64,000 nt of DNA from Rhynochetos jubatus (lineage: Eukaryota > Chordata > Aves > Eurypygiformes > Rhynochetidae): positions 50,575,304 to 50,639,303 of the forward strand of contig CM050650.1 of the NCBI GenBank assembly GCA_027574665.1, in the 5' to 3' direction. Shown here piece by piece: positions 1-12,858 of the stretch. The notes beneath the pieces are model-generated. The model did not search any database and was not told the origin of the DNA. It saw only the letters and a list, made by a program, of their open reading frames with translations. Position 1 is the stretch's first letter. The number at the start of each line of letters is the position of its first letter. Made by a program: the position numbers and the translations under genes.

Positions 1-596
1 TCATGAGGGTCTGTTTCATTGGCAGGTCCTTGCATGAGTACCTCCTACAAAGGTGATTAGAGCACCGTTAAAAAAGATGAGTGTCATTCTTTGGAAGCTT
101 GCAGGTGGTGACCCTGTGCACCGGGAAGACCCCTGGCTGAGAAGGAAGATAGGCTTGTGCTCTGAACCTGTAAAAGGCTCTTCTGAAACAGAGGGCAGAG
201 ACACCATGCCTATTTAGTGTGTGCTAAAGATGTGGGATTCATTGGACCTCTTTTGGGCCACTCTGTCAAAGTGGTGATTTGAATAAGAGGTTTTCTCATT
301 GCTACAGATTTAGTTTCGTGTTCAGCCTGAGTTACTCTGACCTACTGGTTCATTAATGGCAGGCTATGGTGTCACTGTAGGAGTCACTTTCCAGGACTCA
401 TGTCTGCTCCTTTGCCTTGACACCTACAAGAAAAGTCAGTTTTCTTGTTCAGTTTTCCTGTTAAATACGTTTTATTTCCCTAGGGGTTTTTATAAACCTG
501 TTTCTCAGGCACCTATTCTGCTAGTGCGCTGCACAGTGTAAAGAAAGATGGAGTTTGAGGGATTATGCGACTGACAGCTGACCAAGACATTTTTGG
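1..596. other. non-coding DNA, nothing recognised
   Basis: Both strands carry only short open frames (about 60 codons) with no recognisable domain and no clear exon with splice sites. I see no tRNA, LTR or LINE signature here. It may be intergenic or intronic. Confidence 0.6.
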
Positions 597-661
597 TATG
601 GAATCACAGAATGGTTTTGGTTGGAAGGGACCTTAATGATCATCTAGTTCCAACCCCCCCT
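597..661 (-). mobile_element. CR1 LINE 3' end, severely 5'-truncated
   Basis: The plus strand reads GGAATCACAGAATGG, then GGTTGGAAGGGACCTTAA and CATCTAGTTCCAACCCCCC. This is the reverse complement of the highly conserved avian CR1 3' terminus, so the element lies on the minus strand with its 3' end near 597. Similarity stops just after the C-run at 654-661, where the usual next CR1 segment (as seen at 63,307-63,500 in this window) is absent. Only about 65 bp remain, with no coding capacity. Extreme 5' truncation is typical of CR1 insertions, which prime from their 3' end. The terminal octamer repeats are degenerate. Confidence 0.92.
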
Positions 662-3009
662 GTATCAGTACTAGGCTCCTTGCCTCTTCATGTTAAAAGG
701 CTAGAAGGTCCCTTCTTCACTGAGCATCTACTTTCCTTTTACAGTACAGGAACTAGAGGGCTTTAGGGACTAGACTGTTCTTGCCAATCCCCACTCATGA
801 AGGGCATGATTAATAGCATGAACATTTCCACAACATAAATTCAGATTTTCCACGTAGTGTGTGTCTCTGCCAATCTTCCCCCTTTCATACAGCGTTGCTG
901 TTCTACATTGCTTATCATGGTGGCAACTCCTCCACCATTTCTCATAAGGTATATTAACAGCTGTATCTCGATACATGGGAATTTATTCTTTTTCCACCCT
1001 AAGATCCCTTAAGGATTTGTTTGAGGCTCCTCTTCTGTGCATTTCTTCTCTTGCTCCTGGTAATAAAAGACTCAGTCTTGCCACAGGACATAAATCTAGT
1101 CTTTATGTCATTAATGTACCAGTCCTTTGAGTCTATGGTCATGACTTCCAGCAAGATGGTAGAAGAAAGCCACTTCTCATGGGTCATCTTTCAGGTACCT
1201 TTTTTTTTTCCACTCCTGTTTTGTTTTTCAGGAAAGGGTCTTGAACCGTAGAGGGTTGTTTGAATTTCAGTTAAGTCTGGAAATTAACTGCCAGTTTTTT
1301 TTACTAAGCTGTATGCTTGCAGAACTGGGACATTGCCTCATATTTAAGGTACCAGGAAAGCTCTCTCTTTTTTCATTGGCAGAAGAATCCCTTCTGGAAG
1401 ACTTTCTCTCTTCACATCTATAATCAATGGAGGTAGAAAATGAGCACTTCCACCACAGGTGATAGCTCCCTGTCAAAGTATCTAGAAAATAGTTATAAAG
1501 CTTCAAAGATTGTTCTGTTTGTGGCTACCAAACCACGTTCTGTGGAGTTTAAGCGGACTGACTACTTTTTGCAGAATATCACTTTCCCTGAGAGCTGCAG
1601 AGCTGGTACTGGGGTCTTTACACTCAGGAAATTTGAAAGCTGGGAAGGTTACAGCATACACTATCCTTCTATTTCCACAAAAATCGCACACACAGGGAAG
1701 ACCCAGCAAGTATTGTTGAAGGAAATGATGTATAAAGTAAATAAGAATGTACTGCCACCCCCCAAGAAAGTATATACACACACACAATACAAGTAAAAAA
1801 ACAACCTTCCTTTATTCTTTTTCTCAGTTCAGAAAAAGGTGTGACCCCAAAACACTTCACCTCAAAGCTAACCCAAATATTTTTATGTTTAAATTTCCCA
1901 TTTGATTTTGTCTTTTTGTTCTGGTGGTGGTGGTTTTCTTTAGGAAAGCTTGAAATTATGCAGTCTGTTATTCTCAAGCAGTGATTTTAATTTCAAATGA
2001 GTGGTGTCAAAGTATTTCTTATTCTAAGTTTTGGTTTATTTTTATTATTATTATGTCTTAAGGAGATTCAGCATCTAAAATAAATCAGTTGTGATTTCTA
2101 GGGAAGGAATGAACAGGTCAAAAGGACTTTCTACTGTTGGAAAAAATAAGTATCAGTGGAATTTGAGCAGTTTCCAAATGAGCCGATCTCCATCAGAAAT
2201 TAAAAAAAAAAAAGAAAGAATCAAACAAGTATTTATTCTTTGCAAGTCATCTCTGTAGCAGAAAAAAAGAAGTGGGGAAGTGGGAATTTTTTCTCTCATG
2301 AGAAGTATGTATTCACACAGCTATAGGGTGAGAGATGTTAGAGTAGTTCAGGAGAAAAAAAAAGGCCTGATTATACAGTAATCTTATTTTCATTGATAGT
2401 GTGTTTTGTTAGATGTGCTGGCTCAATGAAAGCTGCTCAATTGAGAACCAGTTTCAGTTGTGAAAATAAGATTAGTTTATTTCTTCTTTTACGGTGGCAT
2501 AAATGCATACACCTTGTAAAAAGAAAATTCAGCTGTGCTTTCTTGCTGTCCCAGAACTGAATTGTATACATTAAATCCTTGATTCTGCTCTGGGTGGATT
2601 AGTTTTGAAACGTCTTTATACTGCTAAATGTAAAATACATGCTTTTTTTGGATTATTGCATAAAAAAATCCTTAATTGGAGTAAATTGTAGTGATACTGT
2701 GAAGTAGACAATGTGATAGGCTTAGCAGAACAGAAAGAATTAACTTTGGTTTTGACAACAGTGAAGTGTCAAACAGCAAGAAGTTGTGTTCACTTGGGAA
2801 CTGTTAGGGTGCTGCAGCTGGATCGGCGAGGGCATGGACCTAACTTAAGATTCCATGTGAGGCTGGTCTCACTAGAGCCAAGCACACTTTCAGACCTTTG
2901 CAAGAATGTTTACAAGACGGCAGTTATTTTCTGTTCAGTCAGCTGAAATAGTAAAATAAATGAAATTGCTAAGATTTTTTTAAAGTGCAGATTGCTTTTG
3001 AACTGTTGG
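662..3009. other. non-coding DNA with unrecognised minus-strand ORFs
   Basis: Three consecutive minus-strand open frames (1506-1267, 1187-999 and 976-770, about 60-80 codons each) sit in a row. They are in different frames and their translations match no family I recognise. On the plus strand, 1440-1796 is open for 118 codons, also unrecognised. A short CA run lies near 1,767 and an A-run near 2,200. The ORF row could be chance or a decayed repeat or retrocopy. There is not enough to call a gene. Confidence 0.45.
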
Positions 3010-3049
3010 TTTAACTCTGGTCTCCAAGCTTTAACTCTGATCTCCAAGC
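3010..3049. repeat. 20-bp tandem duplication
   Basis: TTTAACTCTGGTCTCCAAGC (3010-3029) is followed directly by a second copy (3030-3049) with a single G-to-A change. This is a head-to-tail duplication without spacer, of the kind produced by replication slippage. Confidence 0.9.
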
Positions 3050-5864
3050 CTATGGATTACAGCTTCTTTCTCTTTCCTTATGCCTCTGGTGCTTCTTTCT
3101 TTAGCCTTTTTTCTGTGAATAGATATTTCATACTGAGTCACGTTTTGTGTATAAATGTTTGTTGCATTGTCCTGTGTAGGCTTATAAATCACTCCTTCAT
3201 CCATGGAACTCTCATCTTGAGACAAAACCTTCTGTATGTGATTGTTGTCTGAAGTGGTTTCTGACTGGCACATTCCAGGAAGGGCAGAGGAAGGGGCATT
3301 TTAGGTGCAACAGAAAGAACCTTGCAGCTGCCTGGGAATAAGGCTACGACGGGGTCTTTTGCTGTCTAAAGCAGTATTTGTCTGACTCCCATATAGTTTG
3401 GCCTATGTAAGATTGAGAGAGATCCTGTAGAGTGGATTCCCTATGGTCATTTGGAGGCTTTTTTGGTTAATCTGTTCCAGACTCTTGTTCCTGCTTTTAG
3501 AAGAGTTTCAGCTGCAGTTTGTAGATTTCTATAAATCAAATTAAGAATGTTATGAAAAAACTGAGTTGTAATCTTAGGAAGGATGTTCAGAAGTCACTTT
3601 TCAAAACCCACTCCTATTTTATTTTTCTTAAGACACATTAGTCTGTTTTCTAATTATTGTTGGCACTTTGTATTATAGCCATTTACTTTGGGCTTGAAAG
3701 GCAGGAAAGTGTTTTGTGCTCTAGATTTGGGTAGAAAAATCACTGTTCCTGATAATGGACTTCACTTACTGTGCTCTGTGCAAAGACATCGAAAACAGGC
3801 CCATTCCAGGACTGAAATGCTCACAGAAAGCAACATAATTTATTAGAATCATGCCACCTGATACCTCCAGATGAAGAAGTTCCTGTCACAATGACTGCAA
3901 CACGGTAGAGACTGATGCTCAGTCTCTACCAGCATCAGTGGTAGCTTTTGCATTCTGGACTTCAACAACCCCTTACGTGTCCAAGCGCAGCCACAAAGGG
4001 CCTCAGCAGGCTGGGGCAGGACTCCTTTCAGGAGCGTCGGAGAAGGCTGCTCCTGCTGCATCAGCCACGCCTGGAGCTGCTTCTGGCTCAGTCATGAGAG
4101 CCTGGAAGCAAACACACTAAATCAAATGGTGAATGCTCTGCACATTTGTTTTGAGATTTTAATGTGTAGCAATCTTCAGCTGAAACATCTGCTATAATGA
4201 GCTTGACATTTGCACTAATGACAGCATCAGTTTACTTAATGTCCTGCATTAAATTTGCTTCCCAAAAGAGTTGTCCTTTTCCAGAGAGGAGGGTGAATGT
4301 GCTACTGGTGGTTTTTTAAACCGCAGAAGAGCTGGCTTCCTAACTTTGTGGCTGATGCCTGGCCGCGGGGCTGGACTCTGGGAAACGCCACTGGAAGCAG
4401 CGGGGTTGACTGAGGAGAAATACTCCGGGTTTGGTGCTGACAGGGCAAATACGTCAATCCAGGGAGCAGCAGTGCGTGGAAGCAATTAATGAATACTGAA
4501 TCCAGTGTCTGGTGCTTTGGATTGAGGTTTTTTTTTAGAAAGCTTGGAAGATGGGACAATTTATTAAAAAAAAAAAAAAAAAAAAGTAGAATGACTGTGA
4601 CATAAAACTTGCTGTATAATTTAGTTCTGTTTTTAATAAAAAACCAGCTGCTCGTTTAGAAATTCCTGCTGGCTTTGTAGAGACTGTTAGAAAACTTCCT
4701 TTAGAGCAGCTAGCCACAAAGAAATATGCAGTTCAGTTATAAGAGAAACAAAGAACCGAACTCTTTATTTCACCTGACTATATCTTTAGCTATCTACTTG
4801 TCTACTGTTGATTCTTAATCAAATTTTTCTCTGTAGTAGAACCTCTGAGATTAAAAGTATCCATGATAACAGGAAAAAAAAAATCTTGGTATCTTGGTTA
4901 CTGAGATCTGTTCTCTGTCTAAAGGGAAATGTTTGAAGCAGAATTCAGTGCTGTACATAAAACAACAGAACAACAGTGTGGAGTTGTTTTCCAAACGTGA
5001 GCCTTTTTATTTACACTACCGTAATGTTTTTGTATGGTAGTGCAGTTAATCACAATGTGATGCATCATAACAAGAAGTGATGAGATGAAAGGAAGTACAC
5101 CTTTGATGTGACATCAGATATATGGCTTTGAACTTGGAGGAGCTTTGTAAATTGGGGAAAACATTAGACTCGCTTCTGTGCATAAACAAATAAATACTAT
5201 TTTAAAAACTCATTTAATGTAAAATAACAATTTTACCCTGAGAGTGATTGTTTAGCCATAGCTGATTTTTGCTAATAAAAGCATGAAAAAGTAAACTAAA
5301 TGTAGCCTCAGTTTTCTGGATGACTGACTGCCACAGGGCTGGACCTTCTGACATTAGTGCATCTCTTGGGTCAGTTTCTGGTTCTTTTTAATTTTTAGCT
5401 TTTATATACAGTTATTATGTAGAGCCAGTTCCAGTATAACCCCGTTGCATCTTAGAAAGACATCCACTCACCTTTTACAAAAGGACAGATACTTTTCTGT
5501 CAGAATACGCTGAACTTTAAGTATTAGGAGCACATTTTAGTGCTTACCAATTTTCCTTTTTGGTCTTCATTATCTTTGTTATATTGCAGTTTCTGCAGAT
5601 TATGTTGAAAGGGTTAAGGTCAGAAATAATAATGCTGTGGGTTTGTGAAATGTTTTGAAATATCTAAATTATGATGATGACTTTGTGTTTGCAAAGTATA
5701 TTCAACCATGTAGATATTAACACCTCCTGCTATTCTTCTTAATTGCATTGATGCCAGTCATATATAAATAATTCATCTCCCTCTTGCTCCATTATTCCTT
5801 CAAATCTATGTATGTTTATATAATTCAAATTTTATTCAGATTTGTGTCAAAAGAGTGTAACTTT
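3050..5864. other. non-coding DNA; GC-richer patches at ~3.95-4.1 and 4.3-4.5 kb
   Basis: Apart from the hairpin at 3904-3939, this stretch has only short unrecognised open frames. Two modestly GC-richer patches (about 3,950-4,110 and 4,320-4,490) stand out from the AT-rich surroundings. A run of 20 A residues lies at 4,566-4,585. I see no splice-bounded exon and no known repeat family. Confidence 0.5.
3904..3939. repeat. compound inverted repeat (two alternative hairpins)
   Basis: GGTAGAGACTGA (3904-3915), loop TGC, TCAGTCTCTACC (3919-3930) is a perfect 12-bp hairpin. ACTGATGCT (3911-3919) can instead pair perfectly with AGCATCAGT (3931-3939), so two mutually exclusive stems share bases. 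No terminator or RNA gene is implied. The arrangement resembles the footprint of a small template-switch mutation. Confidence 0.85.
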
Positions 5865-6115
5865 GGTTGCAAAGTCAAGCACTTGCGAATTGAAAATGGC
5901 ATTTTTATGACCGTCAGTACAACGTTAATTCAGCCCCCTTCTGCATGCATCTGGTGGGCTGAGTGATGTCCTGTGAAAAAAATAGTATCCAATGGGGTAA
6001 TTAAAATTTATATCACAATGCATAGATAAGAATGTAGCAAGGGGAGAATTAAATTTACACAGGCAACTGGGTAAGGCTGGCATTTCCTAACTTGCAAGTG
6101 CTTGACTTTGCAACC
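5865..6115. mobile_element. MITE-like unit with 22-bp perfect terminal inverted repeats
   Basis: Bases 5865-5886 (beginning GGTTGCAAAGTC, ending GCACTTGC) are the exact reverse complement of 6094-6115. Similarity continues inward with a few mismatches and one gap to about 5901 and 6078, giving arms of about 37 bp around a roughly 175-bp AT-rich core with no coding capacity. A short non-coding unit with long terminal inverted repeats is the hallmark of a non-autonomous DNA transposon. I could not find a convincing target-site duplication, which fits an old insertion or different true ends. The superfamily (hAT, mariner or other) is not assigned. A simple inverted duplication remains possible. 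Confidence 0.6.
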
Positions 6116-9100
6116 TCGGTGTGCTTATAAAGTAGGCTATTGCAGACAATTCCTTATTTCTTTTAAGAGACAGAAGAAGGAAGCTGTGCCAGACTGTGCT
6201 ACTGCAAACCCCTTGTCTCACAGCATCTTTAGGGATGTTGGAGACTTGAATTCTTAAGCTAGACAGCTGGCCCTTGAGCTACTGGACTCTCAGTGTATTA
6301 GTTTCTTGCTAATGCCGAAGGGGGTGAGAACGTATTGATACAGATTTCGTATTGACTAATCAGACTCTAGTCGTGCGTCCAGAGGTATGGATTTCTGCTG
6401 TGTTGGAGGGCTGGAGTAAGTGCTGAGTTATAATCAAGTGAAACTGGGATCGTCTAACTGGCAGGCTTAATTAGGTTGTACCTTCACTTACATAATACGT
6501 GGTAGGAATATTTTTAATGCATAAAGCAATAAATGCAAAACCGAGAGAAATCAGAGTCTGTCCGTCATTATACAGGAAGTTTAAACACAGTTTAAGGCAT
6601 AAAATGAAGAAATACTGTACCACACTGAAGTGAAAAAGAGGTGTGTAAAGGGTACATAGTTTGGATGTGTAGGTTAGTTCTTCCCAAAGTTCATTTCAGT
6701 TTCATGTCCGCTCTAAAACTAGGCACCTAATCTGAAAAACTAATTCACTTCTTGCATACTATGAATTTAATGATACTTGTAAAAATAAGCTTCATTGTGT
6801 GAAGGTTAATTGCTGGTTTATAGGTAACAGAAAGTAACAAAGGACATTAATTTCTGTCTGCATAATAACAAACAAGTCTGTAGTGCTGCTGTTACATGGT
6901 AATTTGTTATTATCATGGTTACTTTTTTTTTTTGACATTTAAAATAATAAGTTAAAATTACCAGAAGTTGTTTGTGTCTCTGGGGGAAAATAAGAGTTCT
7001 GTATCAATACTAACTGTCGATATGTTTAAATTCACAAAGAAAATGGAAATATTTGTTTCATTCTTAGAAGAAAACAGAAAGATGTGTACTTCATGTACTC
7101 CAGGGAAACATCTTTGAGTGCTGTATGATCCAGATGCCTAAGGAGGCTGATTGGCAGTAGTTCAAAAGTATTTTGGAATAACTATCTCTGTTGTCATTTT
7201 CCCATACACATCCTCAAACTGCCTTCACTTGGCCCAGAATTTTCTTATGAATAATCTTTTTAAATTCTGTTCCCATTTTGTGTTCTTTCAAGCCACAACT
7301 AGCGCACAGAATAATTGGCCAAAACACGTGCACTTGAGGCTTGCTCTTCTGTTAGAAAGTTGCAGGGATAGCTGTGTGGGTTAAGAAGTGGATAAAAGTA
7401 CAAGTGATTCAGGTAAAGCTCTGATGCAGAAACAGGTCTTGTGGTCTTTTACTGACATTCCATTTGGAGAACTGTTTCAATGCTATGTCATCAGGAGATT
7501 TTTTCACCAGTATGTAACACTTCTGTGTATTTGCTAGAACTCTGCAAAGACATAGCAATCTTGACAAACACAATGTTGTCTTTTCCATCCAGTAGAGGTC
7601 TAGACAACAAACTTATGACAGAAAGTCCAAACATTCAAGAGCACACATGAGAACAGAGCTAGTGAAGTAGATAGCACTAATAAAAGATCAGGTTCATTAA
7701 TGACAGTCTTCCATTGCTATAACTCAATATCCAGTATTTCAGCTAAGAATCATTATTAGATTATAAAAGATAAAATAAACATTTTTATATTTAGAGAATA
7801 TCAACATACATTTTTTAAATGATTGTTCTTCAGCTTTTGATTATTTGCTAAAAGCCTTTAGCTAGAAGAATTAATCTACTGTGATCTTGAAAGCTAGGAA
7901 GCAACAACTTAACGTTAGGTGTTTGTTGTAACACAAACACTTAACCTTGCAGTAGAACCCTTTTACTTGCAGATCTCCAACTGGACCTTGCAAAGATGTG
8001 CCAGCATAAGTATGGGATCCAGCACAGAAGGGGTGTTAGTGAGGAGGATGCACAGCTCTGGAGGTGCCAGTGCATCCCATGACAGCGCGGCAGGTTTTAC
8101 TGCCAGCAGCACCTACTGGCACATGGGAGCTGGGAGGAAAGGGAGGAGGAATGGATTAAGCCAAACCTGTACTTCCTTTTGTCCATTCCACTCTAGGAAA
8201 TCCATGCCCCATTACCCTCATTTTGTTCATGGAAAACTGGGAGAAAAAGAACATGTGGAGCTATCTTTCTACTTCTGCGTACACTTACAGTGTCGCTCCT
8301 CTCACTTGTAGTGTCTGTGTTTATGTCCTCTGTTGCTTCTTTGGTTTTAGTTTCTTTTCTTTTTGATCTACAGGGCATTAGCTGTGGCCTCTCTGTTGTC
8401 TCTTTTCTGATGTGGTATCAGGTCAGACAGAATCCAAGACCAAACACTGGAAAAAAACTCTTTTTACAGTACAAATTCCACAAAGCATTTTCCATCTGCA
8501 CACAGACATACTATTAACCACTCTTTCATCAAACCTGTATGAACTGTTTCCACTGCGGGCTTTTCCAAAGTTAGGGTTTTTTTTAAATGTGCCAGAATAT
8601 TTTCTTGTTTCCTTTTTCAAATTAAGGTAGATTTTGCAGATAGTATTAAGTGGGAGGGAATTCATGGCAGTACCTGAATCCCAGTCTTCCCATTTATAGT
8701 TGAGTTCCTAACTTCCAAGCTGTAGAAACAATCAGAACATATTTAACTGTTACATTAAAACTTCAGGTATTGATTGCAAAGTGCCCGAGCGCAGCACTAG
8801 GCAGCTGGCTGGGACCCGCACCCAGGTACAGGCTCTGGTTCAGGCGGTGATGGGAGAGCCTGAGCTTCCAGGGTGGCCCGTGGATGGGTCTTGCTTATGC
8901 TAAAAATTTCATTGTTATGTGAAGCAACCTTTTCCTACACACAAAAGTCATTGAAATGGGTATGTTTCTACCGTTTCTGTGTAGACATCCTCTGATAAAA
9001 TGTGTAGCTAAGAAATGCCTGGGAAACCCTGTGTAGACCCTGTTTCCTGGTTTGGCAGACAATGGATACTTGATATTATGTTCTGGCTTTGTAATTTACA

Positions 9101-9170
9101 CTGGTTTATGTATAGTCCTTAAAAACAACCAAAGCATTTATTGATGCTGGGTGTCATTATTTACTGTTGG

Positions 9171-9172
<2 letters not shown>
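6116..9172. other. non-coding DNA
   Basis: AT-rich, with GC-richer patches near 8,000-8,130 and 8,770-8,890. The longest frame (7919-8311, 130 codons on the plus strand) has no recognisable domain and runs through the GC-richer patch, where stop codons are rarer by composition. No repeat family recognised. Confidence 0.5.

Positions 9173-9212
<40 letters not shown>
9173..9212. repeat. (TA)20 microsatellite
   Basis: Forty consecutive bases of alternating T and A, flanked by GGCT and AAAATAGA. This is a perfect dinucleotide tract, likely polymorphic in length and prone to unpairing. Confidence 0.98.
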
Positions 9213-9218
<6 letters not shown>

Positions 9219-12200
9219 GAAGTCAATAAATCTTGTCTTTTATTCCATCTTTTAAAAAGTAGTAATTAATTTTTTATGGTAACATCGGGAGCCACTCCAG
9301 ATGTGGACCCTGGAATATAAAACTGAGATTAAAAATAAGTATACTATATATGTGGATTGTTTTTTCCATTGATTTTCTTTATAAATGAATTAGTTTTTCT
9401 TTTTAAAAACACATTTTCAATTTAATTTTTCCAGCTATCAAGCATTAGACACTTGATTAGCTTAAACTAAGAGGATTCGAGAAAAATTCTTCATGCATGA
9501 TTTTCAGCTTCAAGTAAGATATAATAGAATAAAATAGATGTTAATTAAATACCTCTGGTGCTGGATGACACTATCACATTATACAAAATAATTCCAATAC
9601 TTCTTCCCTCAAATTAGTATCTGGGACACTGTTTTACAGAATTTAATTATCCTTTTTCCCACCTGGCCTTGCAAACGTTTATGCCCTTGAAATTTTGGCA
9701 CGTAGGGATGTAAAATTTTGAATAGAAGAAAAAACCAATTCAATTCAGTTACAAACACAGTAATTACATCTACAGGTAAAGACTAGGAAGTTTAAATACT
9801 TGTGGTGGTCCACAAGTAGCAGGTACATTTCTTCTAAGCAAAAGAATCCTACGGCCTTCTGAGCCTTTCCTTCAGTAACTTCAGTTGAAAGTAAGGCGTA
9901 TCAAAACACAGTTCTGAACTGGCACCAGCATTGGTGGAATGTTTTGGTAATTTCCCTAGGGTAAATCAGTATTATAGACCCATTCCCTAAGGGGTACACG
10001 TGTGCATGAAGCAGGGCTGCTGTGCTTCCCTACTCAAGTTCTGCTGTCATCCAGGCAGTGGAAAGGCCTTCTATCATTGTTTGATAGACTTAAATTAGCT
10101 TTCTGTATTTTGTTAGCTTGACCAAATTTTAAGTGAGTGCTTGTCTAACCATCTCTCGGTATGGGAGTGAGAGAGCAGGGGCTGATCAGGCAATGAGCTT
10201 TCTGGGAAGAGCAAATAGGTAAGATAAGAAGGGTCTCCAAGAAATGATGCTTGTTTGGCTGAGTCTACAGCCCTTTCTTACCTAGATGTATGCACTGTTA
10301 CAAGAGCATCTATTTGTTCAGCTGGTCTGTCAGAGGGAGATATTGCAGTGGCATAAAGCAATTCGCCTTCAGCTGTGGTTCTCAAGGGAGCTTGTGCACT
10401 GTGATCATCTCAGAGGCACTGATGAGTCTTTGCACTGTCAACTCCTTTCCTGTTTGGTTTCTGCTCTCTAGCGCTGCTTCTCTCAGAGACTGAGCAGTGA
10501 GATATGGGGGAGATGCCTATACCTGACCACTGTAAAGGAAAATTAAAGCCTTGTGTCCCCTTCCTTTCATTAGTACAGCTAAATATCCCATAGCATCATG
10601 ATTTTACAAGTAACATGCATAATACTGTTTCTCTGTTGTTACTGTGGTTCAGGATTTTTTTCAACTTTCAATTCATGCTGCACATTGATAGCCATGAGAG
10701 AGCACATACAGCGTGCAATCGCTCCTTGCTGAATTTTGTCAGAGAATGTATTTAACTGAATTATGTCCTCAAGAAAAACAGAAGGGCGAAGCTTCAAATT
10801 TGCCCCTTTGCTGGCTTTCCCATTACACGCGGGTTTCTCATGCACAATGGTACCTTTATAGGCAAATCCCAGGAGCAAGCAGCCTCTGTCATTTATCACT
10901 GACAAACAGATAGCCATAGAAAGTTGGCTGTGTCAGCAACAGGGAACATTGGCCAGAGGCCTACTCGTGTGACCCTTTGACTGGTTAACAGGCATACTTG
11001 CACTGGGAGGATTTACTGATCTCTCAGTTTAATTGATTGGCGCAAGGACGGCAGTGGCAGCATTGTATAAACAGGAGGCACAAGTGAGTAGTTTCCCTAT
11101 GCTTGCTTGAGCATTTACCAATATGGTGCTGTAATTTACTGTAGACTCCTGAAAAAAGAAGCCTTGCATTCGGTTTGTAGGAGGTTTTTTTTTCTTTGCG
11201 AGTATGCCAATATTTTTAGAAGAACAGCAGAATTAATTCAATTATACAGGGTTGACTTCAAATAGCAGAGAACAGTGTCATGCACCACCTCTTAAAGAAT
11301 ACTTTTAACTGTGAACTTTGAAATGGATTTTAGCCTTTCATTTGGATCTTTTCATATTCAGCTAGAAGTGAAGTCTGTTCTAGTAGAGATCTCAAAAGGG
11401 AAATGTTATTAGCGATTAATTGTGTCTGGATTTCTTTAATTTTTTCATGCAGGGAAATTAAAAAAAAAAATAAAAAGGTAGTTGTTCTGTAGTGATTTCG
11501 TTCTCTACCTCTAGATCTGCCTGAGCACTTTTTTTTTTTTTTCATCTTTTGTAATTTGTCCTTATAGGAGATACCCAAAATTTCAAGGCAGAAAATGGGT
11601 TTCATTAACAAACATGAATGCACTGTGAAATCGAAGGTGATATCTTAATGTTACTCTGAAGCTGCAGAGCACAGGCATACCGTAACGTGTTTCTGCACAG
11701 TTTTATTCAAGCTATGTTAGATAAGAAGGACATTTAAAAAGTAATTATTAAGCATGACATTTCAATTTTTTAAAAATACAGATAGATATGGAGCACTCAT
11801 TGATTGACATCTGCATGTAATCCTACTTATCGGATTTAACTAAATCTCTCTTTGAAGTGTTGTTAGACTGAACTGAGATGCTTTCATGAAATTTCACATT
11901 AGATCGTAATGGATTTTTCTAGTTTGTCATCTATTGAATAAAATGCATAAACTTAAATTCTTTAAAATGTAAATAGAAAAGGCAAAAAATACACTCTTTC
12001 TCTGAAACCCCCTTTATGATTAAATCATTCTGTAAATGTTCTGAGAGTTATTTCTTTATTTTAGCTCTTTATTGCGTGTACATTCTAAAAGGCAATCCTT
12101 CAGAATATTTTTGTGAGCAAATACTGACAAAATTAGGATTTAATCAGAGTACCGGGCTGGGTTTATAGATTTTGGCTAGTCTTCTGTATTTTTCGCACAT

Positions 12201-12858
12201 GTTAATTTTTTTCCCACTTTTCATAGTGTTTTCTAGTGCTGTATGTTATTTTATACTATACTTACAATTGATTAGTACATGAATAATTCTATTGGCACCA
12301 TGCTCTTGGCACCATCTTTCCAGTATATTTCTGATTCATCATTTGTTTATTTCTTTGCTTTTCCATAAAATTTTGCCTTCATAGTGTTTGCCTATCACAC
12401 ATAATTGTAAAGAAGGTTTTCAGTTGATAAGACATTCAGTCATAATCACTGGACGTGCATTCTGGGTATCAATTGAATTAATATCTGAAAACATAATTGC
12501 ACCTAGCACAGTTGGCTTTTAGGGGTGTGTATTTATGTTGCTCATCTTTCATTCATTGTCATTTGTAGCCTTGCAGTTTTTAGCCACCTAGTTGATAATT
12601 CAGTCAAAATAACTCTTACAGTGGCTGAGCGGAAAATATACCCCCAAATATCTCCAAACTTTACAGATTTATTGATCCCTTTATGAAACATTTAATTGAC
12701 CTGGCATTTCAAATTAGAGATGTCAGCTGTTCTACTGGCAAGCTAATTGGAAATGCGGTACATTAGCTAACAGCTTTATTTTCGTAGCTTTTCTGAAGCT
12801 CCACTGTGAATGAATGAAGTTGCACATGACCTGGGTTACTATGCTAGTAGCATCTGGA
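9213..12858. other. non-coding DNA
   Basis: AT-rich sequence with short homopolymers (an A-run near 11,461 and a T-run near 11,530) and a small imperfect duplication of TTGGCACCAT near 12,292-12,314. A minus-strand frame at 10917-10639 (92 codons) matches no family I recognise. No gene, LTR or LINE seen. Confidence 0.5.

Noticed and set aside
770-1506. Row of three minus-strand ORFs as a decayed retroviral or retrogene sequence
   Set aside because: They are in different frames, and no residue motif of gag, pol, env or a known cellular protein could be recognised. Kept only as a note in the non-coding entry.
1440-1796. 118-codon plus-strand frame as a possible single-exon gene
   Set aside because: No domain recognised, opposing frames on the other strand, and no supporting splice or promoter context.
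4566-4585. A20 run as the tail of a processed pseudogene
   Set aside because: No recognisable coding sequence lies upstream and no flanking target duplication was found. The same holds for the A-runs near 35,319, 35,789 and 55,410.
8290-8517. Hydrophobic 75-codon frame with an internal AG...GT pair, as a possible membrane-protein exon
   Set aside because: Hydrophobicity arises from T-rich sequence. The putative splice sites are weak, and no family resemblance was seen.
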